Shown piece after piece: positions 11,433 through 17,125 of a DNA stretch of 26,572 nt. The DNA is from Nocardiopsis sp. NRRL B-16309 (GTDB lineage: Bacteria > Actinomycetota > Actinomycetes > Streptosporangiales > Streptosporangiaceae). The stretch spans positions 1 through 26,572 of the forward strand of contig NZ_LGEC01000060.1 of assembly GCF_001279585.1 (NCBI RefSeq), in the 5' to 3' direction. Position numbers and translations under genes: made by a program. The notes under the pieces were generated by a model. The model was not told the DNA's origin, did not search any database, and saw only the letters and a list, made by a program, of their open reading frames with translations. Numbering within the stretch: position 1 is the stretch's first letter; each line of letters starts with the position of its first letter.

Positions 11433-11846
11433 GTGCTTATTCCTCGTAAGGTCAAGTACCGCAAGCAGCACCACCCGGACCTGCGCGGCAAGGCCAAGGG
11501 CGGCACGTCGGTCAACTTCGGCGAGTTCGGCATCCAGGCTCTGGAGTCGGCCTACGTCACGAACCGGCAGATCGAGTCCGCTCGTATCGCCATGACCCGG
11601 CACATCAAGCGTGGCGGCAAGGTGTGGATCAACATCTTCCCGGACCGCCCGCTGACCAAGAAGCCGGCCGAGGTCCGCATGGGTTCCGGTAAGGGCTCGC
11701 CCGAGTGGTGGGTCGCCCCGGTCAAGCCCGGCCGTGTGATGTTCGAGCTGTCGGGCGTGCCCGAGGCCGTGGCGAAGGAAGCCATGCGCCGTGCGATGCA
11801 CAAGCTCCCGATGAAGTGCAAGTTCGTTAAGCGGGAGGGGGAGTGA
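11433..11846 (+). CDS. rplP: 50S ribosomal protein L16
   Basis: L16 positions the A-site tRNA acceptor end at the peptidyl transferase centre. The 137-residue protein starts at GTG 11433, 3 nt after rpsC, with MLIPRKVKYRKQHHPD. It contains TSVNFGEFGIQALE, RHIKRGGKVWINIFPD and the conserved GSGKGSPEWWVAPVKPGR loop. The stop TGA shares its last A with the ATG of rpmC (TGATG). Confidence 0.97.
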   Translation: MLIPRKVKYRKQHHPDLRGKAKGGTSVNFGEFGIQALESAYVTNRQIESARIAMTRHIKRGGKVWINIFPDRPLTKKPAEVRMGSGKGSPEWWVAPVKPGRVMFELSGVPEAVAKEAMRRAMHKLPMKCKFVKREGE

Positions 11847-12100
11847 TGGCGAAGTCCGTGACTGCCCAGGAGCTGCGTGACCAGTCCGTCGAGGACCTGG
11901 TCGCCAAGCTCAAGGAAGCGAAGACCGAGCTCTTCAACCTCCGCTTCCAGGCCGCCACAGGCCAGCTCGACAACCACAGCCGGCTGCGTACCGTCAAGCG
12001 AGAGATCGCGCGGATCTACACGATCCTCCGGGAGCACGAGCTGGGCATCGTCCCGCTGTCTGGTGAGTCGGCTGAGGAGACGAAGGAAGCAGCCGAATGA
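11846..12100 (+). CDS. rpmC: 50S ribosomal protein L29
   Basis: L29 is a small helical protein next to L23 at the exit-tunnel mouth. I start it at ATG 11846 (84 residues, MAKSVTAQELRD). A GTG one codon earlier is also in frame, but the GGAGGGGG tract (11834-11841) and the one-base overlap with the rplP stop favour the ATG. The two-helix body has the conserved ELFNLRFQAATGQL and RTVKREIARI; an acidic tail (ESAEETKEAAE) extends it past the usual 65 or so residues. It overlaps rpsQ by 4 nt (ATGA). Confidence 0.95.
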   Translation: MAKSVTAQELRDQSVEDLVAKLKEAKTELFNLRFQAATGQLDNHSRLRTVKREIARIYTILREHELGIVPLSGESAEETKEAAE

Positions 12101-12369
12101 GTGAGAACCAGACCGCGACCCGCAACTACCGCAAGGTGCGCGAGGGCTACGTCGTCAGCGACAAGATGGACAAGACCGTCGTCGTCGAGGTCGAAGACCG
12201 CATCAAGCACGCCATGTACGGCAAGGTCATCCGTCGGACGACCAAGTACAAGGCGCACGACGAGGCGAACTCCTGTGGCGTCGGTGACCGGGTCCGTTTG
12301 ATGGAGACCCGGCCGCTTTCCGCGACGAAGCGTTGGCGCGTCGTGGAGATCCTGGAGAAGGCTAAGTAA
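12097..12369 (+). CDS. rpsQ: 30S ribosomal protein S17
   Basis: S17 is an OB-fold protein that binds the 5' and central domains of 16S rRNA during early assembly. The 90-residue protein contains REGYVVSDKMDKTVVV, the loop VIRRTTKYKAHDE and the C-terminal LMETRPLSATKRWRVVEIL, all family hallmarks. Its ATG lies in an ATGA overlap with rpmC. It closes the S10 cluster: the next 106 nt contain a 17-bp hairpin before rplN. Confidence 0.97.
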   Translation: MSENQTATRNYRKVREGYVVSDKMDKTVVVEVEDRIKHAMYGKVIRRTTKYKAHDEANSCGVGDRVRLMETRPLSATKRWRVVEILEKAK

Positions 12370-12377
12370 CCCCAGCC

Positions 12378-12456
12378 TGTGGTGGCGGCCGGCACACGTT
12401 GTCGGCCGCCGCCGCGAGGGGTGAGACCACCTAGCCGTGCGGCAGTGGACCGCACG
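12378..12456 (+). terminator. Long hairpin plus second hairpin between rpsQ and rplN
   Basis: Hairpin 1 spans 12378-12416: 17 continuous pairs (four G-U) around the loop CACGT, with core arms GGCGGCCGGCA and TGTCGGCCGCC. Hairpin 2, CGTGCGG (12436-12442) and CCGCACG (12450-12456) with a 7-nt loop, ends 9 nt before the rplN Shine-Dalgarno AGGAG (12466-12470). No U-tract and no clean promoter are visible. The site marks the S10/spc boundary, so attenuation, partial termination or transcript-end protection are all possible. Confidence 0.55.
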
Positions 12457-12475
12457 CATCACATCAGGAGCAGAC

Positions 12476-12844
12476 GTGATTCAGCAGGAGTCGCGACTCA
12501 AGGTCGCCGACAACACGGGTGCCAGGGAGATCCTGACCATCCGTGTACTCGGTGGCTCGGGTCGGCGCTACGCCGGGATCGGCGACACGATCGTCGCCAC
12601 GGTGAAGGACGCCCAGCCTGGCGCTGCAGTCAAGAAGGGCGACGTCGTCAAGGCCGTTGTCGTGCGCACCGTCAAGGAGCGCCGCCGGCCCGACGGCTCC
12701 TACATCCGCTTCGATGAGAACGCTGCCGTGCTCATCAAGGACGGTGGGGACCCGCGAGGCACCCGCATCTTCGGCCCGGTGGGCCGTGAGCTGCGTGACA
12801 AGAAGTACATGCGCATTATTTCGCTGGCGCCGGAGGTGCTGTAG
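12476..12844 (+). CDS. rplN: 50S ribosomal protein L14
   Basis: L14 forms part of the intersubunit surface (bridges B5 and B8) and is where silencing factor RsfS docks. The GTG at 12476 gives the canonical 122 residues, beginning MIQQESRLKVADNTGAREI, with AGGAG 5 nt upstream; the open frame reaching back to 12437 is not part of the family. Further conserved segments are RRYAGIGDTIVATVKDA and FDENAAVLI. It opens the spc cluster; rplX begins 3 nt after the stop. Confidence 0.97.
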   Translation: MIQQESRLKVADNTGAREILTIRVLGGSGRRYAGIGDTIVATVKDAQPGAAVKKGDVVKAVVVRTVKERRRPDGSYIRFDENAAVLIKDGGDPRGTRIFGPVGRELRDKKYMRIISLAPEVL

Positions 12845-12847
12845 GCG

Positions 12848-13153
12848 ATGAAGATCAAATCTGGCGACGAGGTCATCGTCATCGCCGGCAAGGACAAGGG
12901 TGCCACCGGCAAGGTCGTCAAGGCCCTGCCGAAGGAAGACCGTGTCGTCGTCGAGGGCGTCAACCTGGTCAAGAAGCACAGGAAGGCCAACCCGGCGGGC
13001 GGCCAGCAGGGCGAGGTCGTCACCAAGGAGGCCCCCATCCACGTGAGCAACGTTGCGCTCGCGGAGGACGGCAAGGCGTCCCGGGTGGGCTACCGCTTCG
13101 AGGAAGACGGAACCAAGGTTCGGGTCTCCCGCCGCACCGGTAAGGACATCTGA
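12848..13153 (+). CDS. rplX: 50S ribosomal protein L24
   Basis: L24 is an assembly initiator that binds the 5' end of 23S rRNA. The 101-residue protein has the KOW motif near its N-terminus (SGDEVIVIAGKDKGATGKV) and the conserved GVNLVKKHRK and EAPIHVSNVAL segments. GGAGG at the end of rplN lies 11 nt upstream. The stop TGA shares its A with the rplE ATG, so translation of L24 and L5 is probably coupled. Confidence 0.97.
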   Translation: MKIKSGDEVIVIAGKDKGATGKVVKALPKEDRVVVEGVNLVKKHRKANPAGGQQGEVVTKEAPIHVSNVALAEDGKASRVGYRFEEDGTKVRVSRRTGKDI

Positions 13154-13728
13154 TGACGGTTACCAACGACATCACGGCCCCTCCGATGCCGAGGCTGAAG
13201 GAGAAGTACCGTAACGAGATCGTCGCTGCTCTCAAGGAAGAGCACGACATCGCCAACATCATGCAGGTCCCCGGTCTCACGAAGATCGTGGTCAACATGG
13301 GTGTCGGCGAGGCCGCTCGTGACGCGAAGCTGATCCAGGGCGCGATCGCCGACCTGTCGGCGATCACCGGGCAGAAGCCGAAGATCAACCGTGCCAAGAA
13401 CTCGATCGCGCAGTTCAAGCTGCGCGAGGGCCAGCCGATCGGCGCCAGCGTCACGCTGCGCGGCGACCGGATGTGGGAGTTCCTGGACCGGCTGCTCTCG
13501 CTCGCCCTGCCCCGGATCCGGGACTTCCGTGGACTCTCCCCGAAGCAGTTCGACGGGAACGGGAACTACACCTTCGGTCTGACCGAGCAGGTCATGTTCC
13601 ATGAGGTGGACCCGGACAAGGTCGACCGGCAGCGTGGGATGGACATCACGGTTGTCACCACGGCCACGACCGACGACCAGGGCCGCAGCCTGCTCAAGCG
13701 GCTCGGTTTCCCGTTCAAGGAAGCCTGA
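13153..13728 (+). CDS. rplE: 50S ribosomal protein L5
   Basis: L5 binds 5S rRNA in the central protuberance and contacts P-site tRNA and S13. The 191-residue product has a short N-terminal extension (MTVTNDITAPPMPRL), then LKEKYRNEIV and the signatures KIVVNMGVGEA, SIAQFKLREGQPIGASVTLRG and GLTEQVMF. The 13 nt before rpsZ include GAGGGG. Apart from its extended N-terminus it is unremarkable. Confidence 0.97.
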   Translation: MTVTNDITAPPMPRLKEKYRNEIVAALKEEHDIANIMQVPGLTKIVVNMGVGEAARDAKLIQGAIADLSAITGQKPKINRAKNSIAQFKLREGQPIGASVTLRGDRMWEFLDRLLSLALPRIRDFRGLSPKQFDGNGNYTFGLTEQVMFHEVDPDKVDRQRGMDITVVTTATTDDQGRSLLKRLGFPFKEA

Positions 13729-13741
13729 GGGGTAAGCACAC

Positions 13742-13927
13742 ATGGCGAAGAAGTCCCTGATCGCGAAGGCGCAGCGGAAGCCGAAGTTCGGCGTTCGCGC
13801 GTATACTCGATGCTCTCGGTGCGGCCGTCCGCGCGCCGTCTTCCGGAAGTTCGGCCTGTGCCGTATCTGCTTCCGCGAGATGGCGCACCGCGGCGAGCTG
13901 CCCGGTATCACCAAGTCGAGCTGGTAG
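13742..13927 (+). CDS. rpsZ: 30S ribosomal protein S14, zinc-binding type Z
   Basis: This is the short, zinc-ribbon form of S14 (61 residues), which sits in the 30S head beside S3 and S10. The four metal ligands are Cys24, Cys27, Cys40 and Cys43 (CSRCGRP ... LCRICFRE), so this is the C+ type. Many actinobacteria also carry a longer, zinc-free S14 under Zur control elsewhere; none is in this window. A 283-nt structured gap follows before rpsH. Confidence 0.97.
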   Translation: MAKKSLIAKAQRKPKFGVRAYTRCSRCGRPRAVFRKFGLCRICFREMAHRGELPGITKSSW

Positions 13928-13935
13928 TTTCCGGC

Positions 13936-14102
13936 GGGGCCGACCGTGTGCTCCTCCCCCTGGGAGGTCTCCACGAGGTCGGCCCCCCGAAGCGCCTCTG
14001 CTTGGTCGCTTCAATGCAGTGACGGTGACCGCACCAGGCGGTCACGGTCCGGCAACATCCAACCATCAGGGCACGGTAGTCCCGCGAGGGACCGCGGTGC
14101 CC
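13936..14102 (+). ncRNA. Structured intergenic region between rpsZ and rpsH: three hairpins
   Basis: Hairpin A (13936-13986): GGGGCCGACC pairs perfectly with GGTCGGCCCC. Inside are GTG/CAC and the 6-bp stem CCTCCC-CCT-GGGAGG. Hairpin B (14021-14048): GAC, a G-G mismatch, then GTGACCG pairing with CGGTCAC and GTC. Hairpin C (14069-14102): GGGCAC/GTGCCC closes an internal loop and GTCCC-GCGA-GGGAC, a GNRA-type tetraloop. No ORF in the gap looks coding. It may be a terminator followed by a leader for the rpsH segment, or a ribosomal-protein binding leader; no promoter was recognised. Confidence 0.5.
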
Positions 14103-14210
14103 ACGACCGCGCCGTAGGTCCGTTTGTGCACCTCCAGGGGAGACCCGCAGGAGGGCAGGCTCTGGGAAAGCCCGCACTCGGAAACCGCGGTGAGGAAGGG
14201 CCAATCGGCC

Positions 14211-14609
14211 ATGACGATGACCGACCCGATCGCAGACATGCTGACTCGTCTGCGCAACGCGAACTCGGCTTACCACGACACCGTGACGATGCCGTTTTCC
14301 AAGATCAAGGCGCACATCGCCGAGATCCTCCAGCAGGAGGGCTTCATTCAGGGCTGGCGGACCGAGGAGGCCCCCGTGGGCAAGAGCCTCGTCCTCGAAC
14401 TGAAGTACGGCCCCACCCGTGAGCGTTCGATCGCGGGCATCCGCCGGGTCTCCAAGCCCGGTCTGCGGGTGTACGCCAAGAAGGAGAACCTGCCGCGGGT
14501 GCTGGGTGGCCTCGGTGTGGCGATCATTTCGACGTCCGGTGGCCTGATGACGAACAAGCAGGCCAAGAAGCGTGGCGTTGGCGGCGAAGTTCTCGCCTAC
14601 GTCTGGTAA
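14211..14609 (+). CDS. rpsH: 30S ribosomal protein S8
   Basis: S8 binds helix 21 of 16S rRNA and organises the central domain; in E. coli it also represses the spc operon. I use ATG 14211 (132 residues, MTMTDPIADMLTRLRNAN), which matches the MTMTDPIADM start I recall for Streptomyces and follows GAGGAAGGG by 10 nt. The frame extends to 14124, but that stretch is not S8. A short GGCC-AATC-GGCC hairpin sits between the Shine-Dalgarno sequence and the ATG. Conserved segments are SKIKAHIAEILQQEG, RRVSKPGLRVYAKK and the C-terminal TSGGLMTNKQA. Confidence 0.97.
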   Translation: MTMTDPIADMLTRLRNANSAYHDTVTMPFSKIKAHIAEILQQEGFIQGWRTEEAPVGKSLVLELKYGPTRERSIAGIRRVSKPGLRVYAKKENLPRVLGGLGVAIISTSGGLMTNKQAKKRGVGGEVLAYVW

Positions 14610-14626
14610 CAGGGAGAGATTGAAGC

Positions 14627-15163
14627 ATGTCGCGAATCGGTCGACTGCCGATCTCGGCCCCCAAGGGCGTCGAAGTCACGATTAACGGGCAAGACGTCAC
14701 TGTCAAGGGGCCGAAAGGCGAACTGAAGCACACCGTCGCCGAGCCGATCACCGTCTCCAAGGACGGAGAGATCATCTCGGTGGCGCGTCCCGACGACAAG
14801 CCGGAGAACCGCTCGCTGCACGGTCTGACCCGTGCGCTGCTCGCGAACCTCATCGAGGGCGTCTCCAAGGGCTACGCCAAGACGCTGGAGATCCACGGTG
14901 TGGGTTACCGCGTCCAGGCCCGCGGCGCCAACCTGGAGTTCTCGCTGGGCTACAGCCACCCCGTGGTGATCGAGCCTCCGCAGGGCATCAGCTTCCGCGT
15001 TGAGAAGCCGACGCTCCTCCACGTCGAGGGCATCGACAAGCAGCTGGTGGGCCAGGTGGCCGCGAACATCCGCGGGCTGCGCAAGCCTGACCCGTACAAG
15101 GCCAAGGGCGTGCGGTACAAGGGTGAGCACATCCGCCGCAAGGCCGGAAAGGCTGGTAAGTAG
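14627..15163 (+). CDS. rplF: 50S ribosomal protein L6
   Basis: L6 has two similar domains and lies near the sarcin-ricin loop and the factor-binding site. The 178-residue protein begins MSRIGRLPISAPKGVEV and has SRGL-type motifs: RSLHGLTRALLANLIEGVSK in domain 1 and the C-terminal signature RKPDPYKAKGVRYKGEHIRR. AGGGAGAG precedes the ATG in the 17-nt gap after rpsH. rplR follows after 2 nt. Confidence 0.97.
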   Translation: MSRIGRLPISAPKGVEVTINGQDVTVKGPKGELKHTVAEPITVSKDGEIISVARPDDKPENRSLHGLTRALLANLIEGVSKGYAKTLEIHGVGYRVQARGANLEFSLGYSHPVVIEPPQGISFRVEKPTLLHVEGIDKQLVGQVAANIRGLRKPDPYKAKGVRYKGEHIRRKAGKAGK

Positions 15164-15165
15164 GC

Positions 15166-15546
15166 ATGGGTATCACCGTGAGCCGCAAGCGGACCGCCAA
15201 GCGCGCCACTTCCCGTGCGCGTCGCCAGTTCCGCGTCCGCAAGCGGATCCAGGGCACCGCCGAGCGTCCCCGCCTGGCCGTGTTCCGCTCCTCCAAGCAC
15301 ATCGTCGTCCAGGTCATCGACGACTCCCGGGGCCACACGCTGGCCGCGGCCTCCACCGTTGAGGCCGACGTGCGCGGCGTGGACGGCACCAAGTCGGACA
15401 AGTCCGTCAAGGTCGGCCAGCTCATCGCCCAGCGTGCCAAGGACGCCGGCGTCTCCGCGGTCGTGTTCGACCGCGGCGGCTTCCAGTACTCCGGCCGTAT
15501 TGCCAAGCTCGCCGACGCGGCGCGCGAGGGCGGACTGGAGTTCTAG
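15166..15546 (+). CDS. rplR: 50S ribosomal protein L18
   Basis: L18 binds 5S rRNA with L5 and anchors it to the central protuberance. The 126-residue protein has the basic N-terminus RKRTAKRATSRARRQFRVRK, then RPRLAVFRSSKHIVVQVIDD and the C-terminal VVFDRGGFQYSGRI typical of the family. It ends GLEF. The 49-nt gap to rpsE contains a 15-codon ORF that begins 2 nt after this stop. Confidence 0.97.
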   Translation: MGITVSRKRTAKRATSRARRQFRVRKRIQGTAERPRLAVFRSSKHIVVQVIDDSRGHTLAAASTVEADVRGVDGTKSDKSVKVGQLIAQRAKDAGVSAVVFDRGGFQYSGRIAKLADAAREGGLEF

Positions 15547-15548
15547 GG

Positions 15549-15596
15549 ATGACCTTCGTACTGGACAAGATCAACCACGAGAAGAGGAACCACTGA
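15549..15596 (+). CDS. Candidate 15-residue micro-ORF between rplR and rpsE
   Basis: ATG 15549 opens 15 codons (MTFVLDKINHEKRNH) ending at TGA 15594-15596, whose last A is the first base of the rpsE ATG (TGATG). GGAG at 15537-15540, inside the end of rplR, lies 8 nt upstream, a workable ribosome binding site. The peptide resembles no domain I know. It fills the gap exactly and mimics the one-base coupling used by its neighbours, so it may carry ribosomes from L18 to S5. It may equally be chance. Confidence 0.35.
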   Translation: MTFVLDKINHEKRNH

Positions 15597-16198
15597 TGGC
15601 TGCAGCACCGCGGCGCGGCGCCGGTGGCGAGCGGCGTGATCGCCGTGACGATCGCCGCGGCGGCGCCGCAGACAAGGGTGTCTCCTACATCGAGAAGGTC
15701 GTGACCATCAACCGGGTCGCGAAGGTCGTCAAGGGCGGCCGTCGCTTCTCCTTCACCGCTCTGGTCGTCGTCGGTGACGGCAACGGCATGGTCGGTGTCG
15801 GTTACGGCAAGGCCAAGGAGGTCCCGGCCGCGATCGCCAAGGGTGTCGAGGAGGCGAAGAAGAACTTCTTCCGCGTCCCCCGCATCCAGGGCACGATCGT
15901 GCACCAGGTCCAGGGCGAGGACGCCGCCGGCGTCGTCATGCTCCGTCCGGCCGCTCCGGGTACCGGTGTGATCGCCGGCGGCCCCGTGCGCGCCGTCCTT
16001 GAGTGCGCCGGCATCCACGACGTGCTGAGCAAGTCGCTCGGCTCGTCCAACCCGCTGAACATCGTGCACGCCACGGTCGCGGCTCTCAAGGGCATCAACC
16101 AGCCCGAGGAGATCGCCGCCCGTCGTGGCCTGCCGATCGAGGACGTCGCCCCGGCCGCCATGCTCCGTGCTCGCGCTGAGGCGAAGGCAGGAGCCTGA
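15596..16198 (+). CDS. rpsE: 30S ribosomal protein S5
   Basis: S5 shapes the mRNA entry channel and translational accuracy; its loop is the spectinomycin-resistance site. I start it at ATG 15596 (200 residues, MAAAPRRGAGGERRDR), with AGAGGA 7 nt upstream; the frame runs back to 15215 inside rplR but only as overlap. After a basic disordered N-terminus come the dsRNA-binding-like fold (VTINRVAKVVKGGRRFSF), VGYGKAKEVPAAIAKGVEEA and the C-terminal GGPVRAVLECAGI and LGSSNPLNIVHAT. rpmD follows after 2 nt. Confidence 0.96.
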   Translation: MAAAPRRGAGGERRDRRDDRRGGAADKGVSYIEKVVTINRVAKVVKGGRRFSFTALVVVGDGNGMVGVGYGKAKEVPAAIAKGVEEAKKNFFRVPRIQGTIVHQVQGEDAAGVVMLRPAAPGTGVIAGGPVRAVLECAGIHDVLSKSLGSSNPLNIVHATVAALKGINQPEEIAARRGLPIEDVAPAAMLRARAEAKAGA

Positions 16199-16200
16199 CC

Positions 16201-16386
16201 ATGGCCAAGCTCAAGATCACGCAGACCCGCTCCAAGATCGGCGGCAAGGAGAAGCAGCACGCTGCCCTCCAGTCCCTCTGTCTGGGCCGGATCGGCAAGT
16301 CCACCGTCCGTGAGGACCGCCCCGAGGTTCGTGGACAGATCACGATCGTCTCGCACCTCGTGTCCGTCGAGGAGGTTGCCGAATGA
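16201..16386 (+). CDS. rpmD: 50S ribosomal protein L30
   Basis: L30 is a small late-assembly protein of the large subunit. The 61-residue length and the segments KITQTRSKIGGKEKQ and SLCLGRIGKSTVREDRPEVRGQI fit the family, with the usual C-terminal hydrophobic strand (ITIVSHLVSVEEV). The ATG is 2 nt after rpsE with AGGAG in the rpsE 3' end, and the stop overlaps rplO by 4 nt (ATGA). Confidence 0.96.
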   Translation: MAKLKITQTRSKIGGKEKQHAALQSLCLGRIGKSTVREDRPEVRGQITIVSHLVSVEEVAE

Positions 16387-16847
16387 GCGACTACAACCCC
16401 GACGAGCTGCTCAAGCTGCACCACCTGCGGCCCGCTCCGGGCGCCAACAAGTCCAAGGTCCGCAAGGGCCGCGGCGAGGCGTCCAAGGGCAAGACCGCCG
16501 GTCGCGGCACCAAGGGCACGAAGGCTCGTAACACCGTGCGTCCCGGTTTCGAGGGCGGGCAGATGCCCCTCATCCGCCGGGTGCCGAAGCTCAAGGGCTT
16601 CAGCAACGCGCGCTTCAAGAAGAACTACCAGGTCGTCAACCTGGACCGGCTCAGCGAGCTGTACCCCGAGGGTGGCGAGGTCACCGTCGAGGGCCTGGTC
16701 GCCAAGGGCGCCGTTCGCAAGAACGAGCTCGTCAAGGTGCTGGGCACCGGTGAGATCACCGTCGCCGTGCAGGTGAGCGCGAACGCGTTCTCCGAAACGG
16801 CGAAGGAGAAGATCGCTGCCGCCGGTGGCTCCGTCACCGAGCTGTAG
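16383..16847 (+). CDS. rplO: 50S ribosomal protein L15
   Basis: L15 binds deep into 23S rRNA and is important late in 50S assembly. The 154-residue protein has the LKLHHLRPAPGANKSKVRKG opening and a glycine/lysine-rich extended region (GRGTKGTKAR), then RPGFEGGQMPLIRRVPKLKG and a globular C-terminal domain ending VTEL. It starts in the ATGA overlap with rpmD and is the last ribosomal-protein gene before the terminator-like region upstream of secY. Confidence 0.97.
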   Translation: MSDYNPDELLKLHHLRPAPGANKSKVRKGRGEASKGKTAGRGTKGTKARNTVRPGFEGGQMPLIRRVPKLKGFSNARFKKNYQVVNLDRLSELYPEGGEVTVEGLVAKGAVRKNELVKVLGTGEITVAVQVSANAFSETAKEKIAAAGGSVTEL

Positions 16848-16874
16848 GGAATCATCCACGCGATGAGCAATGGG

Positions 16875-16920
16875 GGGCGTCCGCCCGGTGGGTCCGAGAA
16901 CGACCAGCCGGCGGGCGCCC
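16875..16920 (+). terminator. Terminator-like hairpin after rplO
   Basis: GGGCGTCCGCC (16875-16885) pairs along its whole length with GGCGGGCGCCC (16910-16920), 11 bp with one G-U, enclosing a 24-nt loop in which GGT/GCC can add three pairs. No U-tract follows. It lies 27 nt after the rplO stop and probably ends much of the spc transcript. Confidence 0.55.
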
Positions 16921-16928
16921 TCGCGCGT

Positions 16929-16955
16929 TGTGAGCAATGATCGTTATCGCTCACA
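16929..16955 (+). promoter_or_regulatory. 27-bp palindrome upstream of secY (operator candidate or second terminator hairpin)
   Basis: TGTGAGC (16929-16935) and GCTCACA (16949-16955) form perfect inverted 7-mers separated by 13 bp, about two helical turns centre to centre. As RNA the interior also pairs (ATGA/TTAT after one A-C mismatch) leaving a TCG triloop, so a hairpin of 11 pairs is possible. The half site resembles LacI-family operator halves, but no regulator is assigned. It lies 171 bp before the secY start. Confidence 0.4.
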
Positions 16956-17008
16956 TACGCACGACCGGCGTGATGGCTGTTACAGTGCCATCTGTTTGGG
17001 CTCCCCGC

Positions 17009-17014
17009 TTGACG
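17009..17014 (+). promoter_or_regulatory. Possible -35 element of a secY promoter
   Basis: TTGACG at 17009-17014 is a good -35 match in a locally AT-richer stretch. At 16-18 bp downstream I find only GAGCAC, AGCACT or GCACTG, poor -10 boxes. TACAGT at 16981 is a good -10 shape without a matching -35. A promoter in this 278-nt gap is likely on context, but its exact position is uncertain. Confidence 0.3.
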
Positions 17015-17125
17015 TAATGTGAAAACTTCCGAGCACTGGGCAATGGGCCCCGTGCTGACCGACGATTCAGGATCGGCCGCGATGTCTGGAACCCGTTCCG
17101 CCGCCGAAGCCGCGCAGGAGGAGAC

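Noticed and set aside
12848..13042. Minus-strand frames across rplN-rplX
   Set aside because: Antisense shadows; both plus-strand genes are fully recognised.
13946..14422. A 158-codon plus-strand frame through the rpsZ-rpsH gap into rpsH
   Set aside because: It runs in the wrong frame through rpsH, and the gap part has no family-like sequence; the stems in the gap explain the bases better.
15215..15595. N-terminal extension of S5 across rplR
   Set aside because: The in-frame codons are a shadow of L18. The S5 start at 15596 has a proper ribosome binding site and the family length.
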